Assembly: GCF_026684035.1 (NCBI RefSeq)
Contig: NZ_CP113361.1
Location: 1,178,001-1,242,000 of the forward strand
Direction of reading: 5' to 3'
Source of the DNA: Methanogenium organophilum
GTDB lineage: Archaea > Halobacteriota > Methanomicrobia > Methanomicrobiales > Methanomicrobiaceae
Length of the DNA: 64,000 nt
The notes under the pieces are model-generated. The model did no database searches. It had not been told where the DNA came from and saw only the letters and a list, made by a program, of their open reading frames with translations. The translations under genes and the position numbers were made by a program. Shown here one piece after another: positions 1-9,058 of this stretch. Position 1 is the stretch's first letter. Every line of letters starts with the position of its first letter.

Positions 1-1454
1 GAAACAAAGAGGAATGACGAGAGTCCTTCAGCAGAACCTGCCTCGAGGATCATCTTTCCGTCAGCGGTAGTACCCACGGAGCGCAGGGTCAACACCTCTG
101 CGGTTCCGTCATCCAGGATATGCACGAGCCGCAGGGCAGAGAGGCCGCCTGCCTGTGTTATGCATGTCGGGTCTGCCGTGATGCGGATGGTCACATCGCC
201 AACATCCACCCCATTTTCAAGGCCGCGTTTATCAACGTCCATCATCCAGCCAGCGGTGTCGACTGCCATGCCTTCAGTATCAAGTGCTGCGTTTGAAGCA
301 CTCAGCATTGCTGCCGGAACATCCGAAAGACCGGAGAGAGGGGTCACAACCACATCAATATCTGCGTCCATCGGAACCGTCATGAGGGAGACAACGAGGC
401 CAATTTCGGGAGTTGCCCCGTTTGCACAGGTCACCGTAACCGGTGTGGTCTCGACGGTGACATCAGCGATCTCCCCTGAGATTACCCCGCTCTTGTCGGT
501 GAAATCAGTAAAGCGGAGCTTTAAAACAACATCATCACGGGTGATGAGCATCGTGTTTCCGTCAAATGTGATCTCATCGCCGGCGGACGTTGCCATGGGG
601 ACATTGACCGTCAGGTACATCCGACCCTCACTTAAACTGAGGTCAGATCCCGGCGGGAGAGAGAGCGGATAGGAGACAGCATCTGCCGTTACACCAGAGC
701 CCGTTTCGGTTTCTCCGGTTTCAGCGGATGAACCACCGGAAGCAGGGGCACTGCTTGTCTCCACCTTGTAATAAAATGACTTCGGTGACTGTTCGGGTGT
801 CTGGCTCATCGACTCGCTGTAGTACCAGATCACCTCGTCACCGGTTGAAACCGGTTCGTTATCAGCAGTCACTCCTGGCGAAATGCCATTCACCTGGTAC
901 ATCCAGCCGGCCAAGTCTTTGTTGGGTGTCCCGTCCACTTCAATAACAAAGAGACCGCCGTCCCACTTGTCGCTTACCTTGAAACTGATGCCTGCTTTCT
1001 TCAGGACCCCAAGGGCGCTTTGCCATGAAACAGGATAGGTTTCATCGGAGTTGTCAGCGATAACATTGAATGTTCCCGTTGGCAGGATGACGGACTTCCA
1101 GACGATTGACGGGGTGTCCCCGCCGCCGCCTCCACCGCCAGGTGAGGGTGTGGGGGTAGGCGCAGTGATCGTAATACTCTGTGGGGCGGAAATCTCTCCG
1201 GTGACTGGATCAGTCGCGGAGAAGGTGACCACTCCATCTGCCGGCGGAATAAACTTCACCGTCGTTCCATGGGCAAAGATTGGTGTGCCACCGTTATATT
1301 GAAAGGCGACAGTCCCTTCCATATCGAGCGTAACTGTCACCGGTTGACCCCCCCCATCCTGAGTGACACTCAGGACGCTGATCGCGGCAGCAGGCGCCGC
1401 CGTACAGACGAGGAGGGCGAGGATGACTATACAGATTTCTACAGCACGGTGCAT
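1..1454 (-). CDS. Secreted DUF4430 (transcobalamin-like) surface protein, 3' end outside window
   Basis: The frame is open from an ATG at 1454 to the window edge, so only the first 484 residues or so are seen. It starts with a signal peptide (hydrophobic residues about 6-24), then a short beta-rich segment, a Thr/Pro/Gly linker and a DUF4430 domain at about residues 118-210 with the typical ending GWMYQVNG...GDEVIWYYS. DUF4430 is related to the C-terminal domain of transcobalamin and intrinsic factor. The remainder is a beta-rich region resembling those in PGF-type methanogen surface proteins. The start overlaps the upstream gene by 16 nt, which suggests translational coupling. Because btuC and btuD lie just upstream, a role in capturing corrinoids at the surface is inferred, not shown. 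DUF4430 proteins may also bind other ligands. Confidence 0.8.
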   Translation of the reverse strand, partial: MHRAVEICIVILALLVCTAAPAAAISVLSVTQDGGGQPVTVTLDMEGTVAFQYNGGTPIFAHGTTVKFIPPADGVVTFSATDPVTGEISAPQSITITAPTPTPSPGGGGGGGDTPSIVWKSVILPTGTFNVIADNSDETYPVSWQSALGVLKKAGISFKVSDKWDGGLFVIEVDGTPNKDLAGWMYQVNGISPGVTADNEPVSTGDEVIWYYSESMSQTPEQSPKSFYYKVETSSAPASGGSSAETGETETGSGVTADAVSYPLSLPPGSDLSLSEGRMYLTVNVPMATSAGDEITFDGNTMLITRDDVVLKLRFTDFTDKSGVISGEIADVTVETTPVTVTCANGATPEIGLVVSLMTVPMDADIDVVVTPLSGLSDVPAAMLSASNAALDTEGMAVDTAGWMMDVDKRGLENGVDVGDVTIRITADPTCITQAGGLSALRLVHILDDGTAEVLTLRSVGTTADGKMILEAGSAEGLSSFLFV

Positions 1455-3325
1455 ACGATTCCCTCAGAGGTGACCGGCTTAGTATATGGGAATGTGTCGA
1501 AGGTGTACACCGCCGCAAAGAGTTCATATTCACCGGCAGGGGTGTTCAGGGGTACCTGTACATACACTGGAATACCGGTCTTTTCTGTTGCTGCTTCTAA
1601 TTCTACAGTGGCAAGTCCTGACAGACTGTTTCCTTCGTCATCAACACCGGAGACATCGATCACATACCATCCCGGAGATGTCTTCGTCACGTTCAGGCGT
1701 GCAAGGAATGAACTGCCCGGAGAAACTTCAGTATCTGCAATGGTGAAGACACCAATATCATCTTCAGGCACAGTCACGTGTACGGTCACGAGGTTGGGGA
1801 CACCGGTTGTTTCAGCTGGAAGAACGTCGCCCCACCCGGAGTACCAGAATGAGAAGGTGTCACCGTCACGGGCGACTGCATCAAGCCCAATGCCGGAGGC
1901 AACACCGTTGTCGAACTGCTGCCAATAATAACCGGTAACAGGGTCATACCCCATATCTCCGAGGAGATTTAACGAAGAGCCCCATGTCCCGGCAGAGGTA
2001 TCAATAGTAAACCCACAGGCCTCTGATGCAGCATGAATGGCACCTGCCCCAGTTGTTTCGTTTACGAGGGTGCCGTCAGTCAGCGCTATCTGCACTCCTT
2101 CGTGGAGGATGACGGTGGTTTCACAGGCAGCACCCGGACCAAATGCAAAGAGCGTGTTCGTGTACTCGGCGCCAATATAGAGAGTCCCGTCAGCAACTGC
2201 AGGCGAGGAACCCCAGAACGAGGCCCAGTTGTCTCCTTCCGGTGTAGGAAGCGTATAGGACCAGACTTCTGTGCCGTCTGCAGCATCGAAGGCATAGAGC
2301 GAGGACTGTTCTTCATTCGTTCCTGCATACACATAATCCCCTGCTACCACAGGTGAAACAGCAATTTTTGCTATGCCCGCATCCCATACCGGGGGTGCAG
2401 CAATATCATCTATATCAAGACAGATCAGACCAGCGTCATCCGTTCCAAGATAGAGCAAACCAGAGGTGATGTCCAGTGCCGGTGTACTGGTTGTTCCTGT
2501 TATGTCACGGGTTGCAAGGGTGCTGCCATCTGCAAGGGACAGTTCATAGAGCGTTGTTGCAGTTGTGACAAAGAGTGAATTTGTGCTGATAACCGGTACT
2601 GATTCAATGGTTGAATCAAGGGACGCATTCCATATTTCAGACCGGGTTGTTGTGTCATGCGCATACAATTCTGAAAGATTGGACGGGAAATAGACCACAC
2701 CATCTTTCGCTGCAGGAGCGGTGAAGTAGGTCGCGTTGGTCCACCCAAGGTCCCAGGCACCAAATGCCACAGACCATTCCTCACTGCCGTCTGCCGGGTC
2801 ATAGACATGCAGACCGCCGTCAGATGGAGTCAGTTGATAGAGAAGACCATCATAATAAAGCGGAGATGAGGAGAGACCAAACCATCCGGGGTTTTCATCC
2901 GCCTGAACTGACCACTCCACAGTGCCATCCGCGGTGTTGAGAGCATAGATATACCCGTCTGAACCGCCAACGATGAGCATATCATCTGCAATCGTAAGGC
3001 CAGCCTCAGATCCAACTTCATACGTCCATACCTTTTCTCCTGTTGCAGTATCATAACAGAAGACTGCAGGAACAGCTTCGGGGTGGTTCCAGTCGGCAAT
3101 GGTGGCGATATAGACATACCCATCCTTCACCACCGGAGAGGAATCAATCCAGCCCGGAGAAACCGACCATCGGATATTCTCTGAGAGGGGGCCTGCATCC
3201 GCGACGTAGCCCGTCCGCTGGGCATCGCCGTGGAATGTCAGGTAATCTGCTGCGCTGCATCCCTGCACCATGATGAGAAGCACCATGATGAAAAGGGAGA
3301 AACTGATACCTTTCTTGACAGTCAT
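1439..3325 (-). CDS. Secreted PQQ-type beta-propeller protein with DUF4430-like domain
   Basis: About 628 residues from the ATG at 3325; a TTG two codons earlier is less likely. The N-terminus is a signal sequence with a lipobox-like VQGC. Residues about 30-400 are repeated WD/PQQ-like blades (motifs such as DGYVYIA, GGSDGYIYALN, DGTVEWSV), as in outer-surface beta-propellers. After the propeller comes a domain starting near CETTVILHEG and ending GDTFSFWYSGWG, which matches the DUF4430 pattern. The last 120 residues look like an Ig or cohesin-type beta sandwich. It has its own AT-rich upstream region (3326-3464) and overlaps the next DUF4430 gene. The blades probably serve as a scaffold; no PQQ enzyme activity is implied. 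The ligand is unknown. Confidence 0.8.
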   Translation of the reverse strand: MTVKKGISFSLFIMVLLIMVQGCSAADYLTFHGDAQRTGYVADAGPLSENIRWSVSPGWIDSSPVVKDGYVYIATIADWNHPEAVPAVFCYDTATGEKVWTYEVGSEAGLTIADDMLIVGGSDGYIYALNTADGTVEWSVQADENPGWFGLSSSPLYYDGLLYQLTPSDGGLHVYDPADGSEEWSVAFGAWDLGWTNATYFTAPAAKDGVVYFPSNLSELYAHDTTTRSEIWNASLDSTIESVPVISTNSLFVTTATTLYELSLADGSTLATRDITGTTSTPALDITSGLLYLGTDDAGLICLDIDDIAAPPVWDAGIAKIAVSPVVAGDYVYAGTNEEQSSLYAFDAADGTEVWSYTLPTPEGDNWASFWGSSPAVADGTLYIGAEYTNTLFAFGPGAACETTVILHEGVQIALTDGTLVNETTGAGAIHAASEACGFTIDTSAGTWGSSLNLLGDMGYDPVTGYYWQQFDNGVASGIGLDAVARDGDTFSFWYSGWGDVLPAETTGVPNLVTVHVTVPEDDIGVFTIADTEVSPGSSFLARLNVTKTSPGWYVIDVSGVDDEGNSLSGLATVELEAATEKTGIPVYVQVPLNTPAGEYELFAAVYTFDTFPYTKPVTSEGIVCTVL

Positions 3326-3464
3326 ACACAATCATCTCGATAATAAATCAAACATATCTGATCAAATAATATTTATTTATGTCTAAATTCTCTTATTTCA
3401 ATAAATATCAGTCCAAATTTGAAAATAGGAAAACAATGATTTTTTTGCTTTTTTACGCCGCGTA
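3326..3464 (-). promoter_or_regulatory. AT-rich promoter region of the DUF4430/PQQ pair
   Basis: This spacer between btuD and the PQQ-type gene is very AT-rich. On the minus strand it has a TATA-like run (ATAAATAAATATT, about 3367-3380) some 45 nt before the ATG, and a TGATCA palindrome beside it. It suggests the two surface genes can be transcribed apart from btuCD. Confidence 0.45.
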
Positions 3465-4706
3465 TCAGGATTTAACAAGCGCTTTAATTGCTTTATAGAG
3501 GGCGTGACGTGAAGAAACAACCGGACAACCGGCATCCCGGATCGCTGAAAGGAAAGACAGGTCTCCTTCCTGCGTGCAGTCGGCAAATGCTTCTCCCGGA
3601 GGCTCATAGATCACCAGACGGGAACGCCGGGACCCAGAGACTGCATGGATATTCGGCAGGTTGCCAACCCCGACCGGCATCGCGGTAAGGAGGATGACAT
3701 CTGCCTCATCAAGGTAGGATCCAAGGGCATCTGAGACAGCAGTCGTGATAGGGGCAAAGGCCGGCACCGTGATACAGGGAATCCCGAGACGTACTGCTGC
3801 CGCATAATCTGAGTCCATGGGTGAGAGAACACCTGCTGAGAGGTGACAACCTGCCGCTACAAGCGTGTGCATCAGACCCGCACCAGTCCCTCCACCGGAG
3901 ATGATGTGGATGCGGACACCCTGCAGTTCAGAAGGCACACCCTCACTCAGGGGCATGATGAGCGGCCGCCCGGTGACAGGGTTGGTCTGCACCATCGCTG
4001 TGATGCCGTACTCATCGCGCAAACGCTCCATCGTGAGTACTTCAGCGGGGGTGCCTATCGCCCGTACACGGCCGCCTGCCATGAGGATGATCCGGTCACA
4101 GAACTCGGCGGCAAGGTTCAGGTCATGGAATACCCCAATCTTTGTGACACTCTCACCCAGATCACGAATGATGGAGAGGATCTCCACCTGATGGTTGATA
4201 TCGAGGTGGGCCGTTGCTTCATCGAGGAGGATCACCTTCGGCTGCTGAGCAAGTGCACGGGCGATGATCACCCGCTGCCGTTCCCCCCCGGAGATATCGG
4301 TCACCGCACGGTCTGCGAGGTGGGCGACATTGGTCACCTCCATAGCCTCGCGCACGATACGGTAATCATTCGCATCCTCCTTCGTGAACCGTTCCTTATA
4401 GGGGAACCGCCCCATCATAACGATATCTACTACGGTATAGGAGAAGTTCATCGCCGTCTCTTGGGGAACGACACTCATAATGCGGGCAAGTTCCTTCTGT
4501 CCAAAGTCGCTGATGGCCCGCCCCTCAAGGGTCACAACACCGCCGGAAGTGTTCAGTACCCGGCTTATTGTCTTCAGAAGTGTCGTCTTCCCCGAGCCGT
4601 TCGGACCGATTATCCCAATGAATTCCCCTTTTTCTGCCCCAAACGAGATCTCACGGATGATATCCTCACCGCCATACCCGGCACGGAGATCGTTCACATC
4701 GATCAT
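3465..4706 (-). CDS. btuD: Corrinoid/iron-siderophore type ABC transporter ATPase with extra C-terminal domain
   Basis: 413 residues. The first 250 are a FecE/BtuD ATPase: Walker A GPNGSGKT at 34-41, Q82, signature SGGERQ at 139-144, Walker B VILLDEAT at 158-165, switch His194. This subunit would power import of corrinoids (or siderophores) through the BtuC permease encoded upstream; the two genes overlap by 4 nt (ATGA). Residues about 260-413 are additional: a Rossmann-like segment with GGGTGAG at 271-277, then alternating strands and helices ending in VVSSRHALYKA. BtuD proteins are usually about 250 residues. I recognise this tail as an archaeal extension but cannot assign a function. No periplasmic binding protein gene (BtuF) is seen beside it. 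Confidence 0.85.
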   Translation of the reverse strand: MIDVNDLRAGYGGEDIIREISFGAEKGEFIGIIGPNGSGKTTLLKTISRVLNTSGGVVTLEGRAISDFGQKELARIMSVVPQETAMNFSYTVVDIVMMGRFPYKERFTKEDANDYRIVREAMEVTNVAHLADRAVTDISGGERQRVIIARALAQQPKVILLDEATAHLDINHQVEILSIIRDLGESVTKIGVFHDLNLAAEFCDRIILMAGGRVRAIGTPAEVLTMERLRDEYGITAMVQTNPVTGRPLIMPLSEGVPSELQGVRIHIISGGGTGAGLMHTLVAAGCHLSAGVLSPMDSDYAAAVRLGIPCITVPAFAPITTAVSDALGSYLDEADVILLTAMPVGVGNLPNIHAVSGSRRSRLVIYEPPGEAFADCTQEGDLSFLSAIRDAGCPVVSSRHALYKAIKALVKS

Positions 4707-5728
4707 GCCCGCATCCTCCTCCTGAGGAGCATAATGAAGAATGGTGCCCCGACAAAGGAGGTGATCACACCGACCGGCATCTCCCCCAGAAACGACCGGG
4801 TGAGGGTGTCTGCGATCAGAAGGAAGAGTCCGCCTGCAAGCATTGACGCCGGAAAGAGTATCCGATGGTCAGGGCCGACGATGAGTCGCATCACATGAGG
4901 CGTAATGAGACCAATGAACCCGATGGACCCTGCGATGGAGACTGCAACGGCGGTGATCGCCGAAGAGAGAAAGAGCAGGACCCGCTTGAACTGTTCCACA
5001 TTAACTCCAAGGTGCAGCGCGTCCTCTTCTCCCAGGGAGAGAATATTCAGGTCACGGGCAAGGGCAATCAGCAGAATCCCGCCGATGGGGATCAGAAGAC
5101 CAAGCCAGACATCGTTCCATGAAACATTCCACAGACCGCCCATCAGCCAGAAAACGATCTGGTGCAGACTCTTCCCCGCAGAATACATCAAAAACGACAG
5201 AATGGATGAGAAGAACATCGATATCGCAATACCGGTCAGAAGCAGCGTCTCCACCGAGGCACGCCCATGGCGGGTTGCAATGACATAGACAAGGAAGGTG
5301 GACCCGATAGCGCCAATGAACGCAAAGACTGGTAGGAAGAGACCACCCATAAAGACAATGGTGAAGGCGGCACCAAAGGCACCTCCTGATGATGTTCCGA
5401 TGATATAGGGGTCTGCCATTGAATTCCTGAACAGCCCCTGCATCGCGGCACCGGCGGCTGCAAGACCTGCACCGACGAGAATCGCCGCAATCACCCGTGG
5501 CAGGCGGATAGAGTAGACGATGAGGTACGACGTCTGGTCAGAGAAGAAGCCCGCGATGTCACCGCCTGAGAAGAGCGTTCCAAGCATTCCCAGTGGATCG
5601 TCCGGGATGAACTCTGAAAACGGCACCGTCGTCGGGCCAAGACTCAGTGCCAAAAAAAATGCACCGGCAAGCATGGCTGTGAGGAAAGTGATGATACTGA
5701 CAGTGCGGACACGTGAGATCTCTGGCAT
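4703..5728 (-). CDS. btuC: FecCD-family ABC permease, BtuC-like
   Basis: The protein has 341 residues from the ATG at 5728 (MPEISRVR). An upstream TTG at 5782 would overlap comDE but lacks support. It is a ten-helix permease of the FecCD family, with the usual motifs RLPRVIAAILVGAGLAAAG near residue 75, GxIGFIGLITPHxMR near 270 and GEMPVGVITSFVGAPFF near the end. The family imports vitamin B12, heme or siderophores with a BtuD-type ATPase, here encoded directly downstream. Corrinoid is the likeliest substrate because both downstream genes encode transcobalamin-like domains, but the permease alone does not prove it. Confidence 0.88.
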   Translation of the reverse strand: MPEISRVRTVSIITFLTAMLAGAFFLALSLGPTTVPFSEFIPDDPLGMLGTLFSGGDIAGFFSDQTSYLIVYSIRLPRVIAAILVGAGLAAAGAAMQGLFRNSMADPYIIGTSSGGAFGAAFTIVFMGGLFLPVFAFIGAIGSTFLVYVIATRHGRASVETLLLTGIAISMFFSSILSFLMYSAGKSLHQIVFWLMGGLWNVSWNDVWLGLLIPIGGILLIALARDLNILSLGEEDALHLGVNVEQFKRVLLFLSSAITAVAVSIAGSIGFIGLITPHVMRLIVGPDHRILFPASMLAGGLFLLIADTLTRSFLGEMPVGVITSFVGAPFFIMLLRRRMRA

Positions 5729-5774
5729 GGTTGTTCTCACTACCGTTGGGGCGATAAAATAAAATGTGTTTGCT

Positions 5775-6941
5775 TTAACCAAACAGAGTTTGTTTCATCG
5801 CAGGAGACCAGACCGCTCCCATGAAGCGGTCCCTGATGTCGCGTGCCCGCAGCGGGATGGATGGTACATGTGCATTGCCTGGAGCGATTACCGCATGGAT
5901 AAAGAACGGCCCGGGCTTTCGGGACCGATATGCCACGCGGATGCTCTCCTCGTCCTGCGCCTTGCAGGTCCGTACAAGGCCTGCCCCACGGGCAAGCAGT
6001 TCAAGATCAGCCACCGCATACGAATGGGTCAGCTGGTCACCTGTGCTGCCAAACGAACCGTTGTCGAGAGCAATTATGGTGAGATTTTTCGGTGCCTCTG
6101 CGCCCACCACCGGCAGAATTGCGGTCCCAAGGAGGCTGCCATCCCCGTCAAATACGACCACATCCCTGTCCTGTCCGAGGGCCAGTCCCAGCCCGATGGG
6201 TGTCGCCTGCGTATAACTTCCCATCATGTAGAAGTTCTCGGGCCGGTCTCGGGCCGCATAGAGTTCTGTTGACGGTATTCCAAGGTTCACAACCGCCAGT
6301 TCATCGGTGAGAAGGGGGGTTACCGCACCAATGGCATCTACCCGTCTCCAGACGGGCTCTGTTATTGTACGTTCGTATGTCAGGCTAATGTCACGACTCC
6401 GGGGAGGGAGGAACGGAGGGGGCGGATGTCCGGCAGTCCCTCCAATTCCCTCCCAGACCTTCGGGGAGACAAGAATGATATGCGGGCGGTGATGTTCAAA
6501 GGCATCGGCCACCGCCCCTTCGATGCGGTCAAGGTCTCCCGCCTCATGGATCACCGTATAGACGATGTCCATCGCGTCCAACAGATCGGGGAGATGAATA
6601 TTAAATGGCATCTGCACCTCAACTCTCTCGCGATGAATGCCCCGCCACGAGGCAAGGACCGGGAGCGGAAGTTCGTAGGGCACGGAAAGGGTCATGATCG
6701 CATTGAGCATCGTGCCTAAGCCGGAACTCTGGATATGCATCATCGGACGGTTGCCAGCGAGAAAGAGACCGGCACAGAGACCGACACCATCCTCTTCCCG
6801 GAGCACCGTGATGTTGCGAAAACTCGCCTCAATCAGGGAAAAGAGCACCTGTGTCCGGTCGCAGGGCAGACTAACCACAGTATCCACACCAGCCGCGGCA
6901 GCATACCGCAGGGCACTCTCCTCATGCACCGTAAACCACAC
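5775..6941 (-). CDS. comDE: Sulfopyruvate decarboxylase, fused ComD-ComE
   Basis: 388 residues. It decarboxylates sulfopyruvate to sulfoacetaldehyde in coenzyme M synthesis, using thiamine diphosphate. Residues 1-165 match ComD (SLPCDRT, REEDGVG with the catalytic Glu near 50). A proline-rich linker (about 170-182) joins this to the ComE half, which has the TPP/Mg motif GDGS at 266-269 and the downstream DNGSFGSTG. ComD and ComE are separate in Methanocaldococcus; the single-chain form is known in other methanogens. The ORF opens with GTG at 6941, with AGGAG abutting it; a second GTG at 6929 has a better-spaced ribosome site and may be the true start. It lies between a COG1900 gene and btuC on the same strand. 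Confidence 0.92.
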   Translation of the reverse strand: MWFTVHEESALRYAAAAGVDTVVSLPCDRTQVLFSLIEASFRNITVLREEDGVGLCAGLFLAGNRPMMHIQSSGLGTMLNAIMTLSVPYELPLPVLASWRGIHRERVEVQMPFNIHLPDLLDAMDIVYTVIHEAGDLDRIEGAVADAFEHHRPHIILVSPKVWEGIGGTAGHPPPPFLPPRSRDISLTYERTITEPVWRRVDAIGAVTPLLTDELAVVNLGIPSTELYAARDRPENFYMMGSYTQATPIGLGLALGQDRDVVVFDGDGSLLGTAILPVVGAEAPKNLTIIALDNGSFGSTGDQLTHSYAVADLELLARGAGLVRTCKAQDEESIRVAYRSRKPGPFFIHAVIAPGNAHVPSIPLRARDIRDRFMGAVWSPAMKQTLFG

Positions 6942-7058
6942 TCCTGATGAACATCTGCCAGACTCCTGTAGGTATCGTTTCCATATTAAAGATAATGGCT
7001 ACAGAAGCTATCGATGAAAGGAAGAGATACTGACGATGAATACGACAGAATAGGGCAT

Positions 7059-8291
7059 TCATATCTGGAACTCCCCCCTGATAAGCTGGTCCTTCAGATA
7101 GTCACAGAGCGCCTCCGCCCGTGAGCGATCCGACTGCCGGAGCACAACGGGCGCAGTTGCGCCGCTGTCATCTTTTAGATGCAAAGCACCTGTCGCCATT
7201 GTATAGACCCCGTTCACGCAGCTCTGTACACACGTCCCGCAGGAGACACAGCGGGAATGCATGATGCCGCCGCCCATCATGATCGCCCGCGTCGGGCAGG
7301 CTTCAGCGGCAGAGCATGTCCCGCAGAATAGACAACGGAGCGGGTCCACCTGCACCATGCGGTCGGTTCCCTGCCAGACATCCGCATACGTAGCGGCCGA
7401 GAAGGGGAGACGATCGGAAATATCAGCTACCGGGAGGGGGATCTGATCATCTGTTACTGAAAGACAGGCGATGTCCCCTGCGGTGAGAACGGGTAGGGCG
7501 ACAGCAATCGAGGTGAGGCATTCAGGGCCGTGAGCTGTCACAAATCCGCCCAGATATTCAGGATCCATCGCACTAAGCTCGGCGGAGGCGGCGATGCAGC
7601 GGTGTTCTGGTGTGCTTCGGGTGCCTTCCCCAATCACGATCCCTGAAGCACCGTTTAAAAGGAGCGGTGTGCCCGGCCGCATATGGGTAAGGGAGGGATC
7701 GTTTTCGACCGGGTTAACCTCTCCACATCCGGAGACAGTTGCTGCACTCATGTTGCCTTCGAAAGGAAAAACCGAGAAGATGGTGCGGACGGGATCAGGC
7801 CCGCGGTTCACAAATGCAGTATAATTGCGGAAACAACTGCGAGTAGTGACAATGCGGGCACCGGATAGATCCTCGATATATATTTCGGTTTCAAAGGTCA
7901 TTTCTCCGGCCTGGGCCATCACTTCGACCTCTCTGCCGTCCACAATGTCCCGGAAGAGGTGGCCGCCTCCATAGGTCTCGGATGCAGCAGCGGTGCCATA
8001 GACGATGAGGTCAACGGTGCCCAGCCGTTCATTCGGGCAGGGTCCAGGGAAGGTCGGGACACCATTTAGGGTGACTGCATCCGCCCGGAGAAATGCACCG
8101 GGCTCTGCAACAGGGACCGTAAGAACAGCAGTGGTTCCGGACATGATCCCAAAAGTGCCGGTGGTTACGACATCCACCTCATCTTCGGTAGGAATATCTC
8201 CCTTTCGCACCCGTTCCTTCATCTCCATCGCCGTCCAGACAGTGGCCTCCCCCTCGATCAGCCGCTTCCGGACATCCTGCATCGTCTTCAT
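7059..8291 (-). CDS. COG1900 (DUF39) sulfur-transfer protein with two [4Fe-4S] ferredoxin motifs
   Basis: 410 residues. The N-terminal three quarters belong to COG1900/DUF39, whose Methanosarcina member MA1821 is needed to make homocysteine from aspartate semialdehyde. Candidate sulfur-carrying cysteines are Cys85 (PGPCPNE), Cys153 (RSCFRNY) and Cys189. The C-terminal part has two iron-sulfur motifs, with cysteines at 320, 323, 326, 332 and at 348, 351, 354, 358. The gene is 117 nt upstream of comDE on the same strand. This supports a sulfur-insertion role in coenzyme M synthesis (sulfoacetaldehyde to coenzyme M) as an alternative to homocysteine synthesis. That choice is inference from position. 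Confidence 0.8.
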   Translation of the reverse strand: MKTMQDVRKRLIEGEATVWTAMEMKERVRKGDIPTEDEVDVVTTGTFGIMSGTTAVLTVPVAEPGAFLRADAVTLNGVPTFPGPCPNERLGTVDLIVYGTAAASETYGGGHLFRDIVDGREVEVMAQAGEMTFETEIYIEDLSGARIVTTRSCFRNYTAFVNRGPDPVRTIFSVFPFEGNMSAATVSGCGEVNPVENDPSLTHMRPGTPLLLNGASGIVIGEGTRSTPEHRCIAASAELSAMDPEYLGGFVTAHGPECLTSIAVALPVLTAGDIACLSVTDDQIPLPVADISDRLPFSAATYADVWQGTDRMVQVDPLRCLFCGTCSAAEACPTRAIMMGGGIMHSRCVSCGTCVQSCVNGVYTMATGALHLKDDSGATAPVVLRQSDRSRAEALCDYLKDQLIRGEFQI

Positions 8292-8584
8292 TGTGCGCTT
8301 TTCTCCGTATGGATACTTATATTATTCTCTTTTTGAACTCTCCATGGTTTTTTTGCCGTATGGGATTCATCAAAGGAATGGTATCGGCCTTCTCTTCAGG
8401 AGAACAGAGCATCCCCCCGGTTTCGCCCGTTTCGTGGTCAAAAAATCTTTCTGCACTTCATTCCGCCTGAAAAATAGGGGATTGATGATACATCTTTTTT
8501 ACCTGCCAGACTGAACATCTCTATCAGGAAGATTCATGATGATACACAAGGTAATACCGCATACACTATCCAGGAGGATCTGAC

Positions 8585-9058
8585 ATGCTCTTTGAAACCG
8601 TCTGCCTCGCAACCGACTTCTCCCCTGTCTCAGCGCGGGCAGCGGACTATGTTCTCCGCCTCACGGAAGCCGGATGCAGGAAGGTTGTGCTCCTGCATGT
8701 AGTCAATATTGCAAAAGAGCAGATCGTTATCAGTGAACCGCCCGGCCTGGACGCTGATTCCGCAACAGCCTATGAAGACACCATCCGTGAGCGACTCCAT
8801 CAGACAAACCAGCAGGAGATGACAGATACCGTCGCTCGTTTCCGCGATGCGGGACTCGCAGTCGAGACGGTGATCTTAAGTGGTAACCCTGCAGACGAGA
8901 TCGTGCGGGTTGCAGACAGCCGTGAAGCCTCGCTTATTGTGGTGGGTGCCCACGGCAGAACAGGGCTTAAACAGGCATTCCTGGGATCGGTATCCGCTGA
9001 AGTGATCCGGCGGGCCCGTCAGCCGGTGCTCGTTGTGCGAGGATCTGAGTCGCAGTGA
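8585..9058 (+). CDS. Universal stress protein, UspA family
   Basis: 157 residues. It is a single-domain cytoplasmic Usp with the ATP-binding signature GAHGRTGLKQAFLGSVS near residues 120-136 and the usual ending PVLVVRG. A strong ribosome site (AGGAGGATCT) lies 5 nt before the ATG. The gene stands alone between a minus-strand operon and the pyrophosphatase gene. UspA proteins bind ATP and respond to stress; the specific trigger cannot be read from the sequence. Confidence 0.92.
   Translation: MLFETVCLATDFSPVSARAADYVLRLTEAGCRKVVLLHVVNIAKEQIVISEPPGLDADSATAYEDTIRERLHQTNQQEMTDTVARFRDAGLAVETVILSGNPADEIVRVADSREASLIVVGAHGRTGLKQAFLGSVSAEVIRRARQPVLVVRGSESQ

Noticed and set aside
1123-1160. CCG/CCACC run as a microsatellite or hairpin
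   Set aside because: It encodes the Gly-rich linker before the DUF4430 domain of the first gene.
3843-4898. Long plus-strand open frame (351 aa) opposite btuD and btuC
   Set aside because: It is the antisense of clear ABC transporter genes, with no family signature or ribosome site.
5729-5782. TTG at 5782 as the btuC start
   Set aside because: It would add 18 residues unlike the family and overlap comDE; the ATG at 5728 begins the normal N-terminus.
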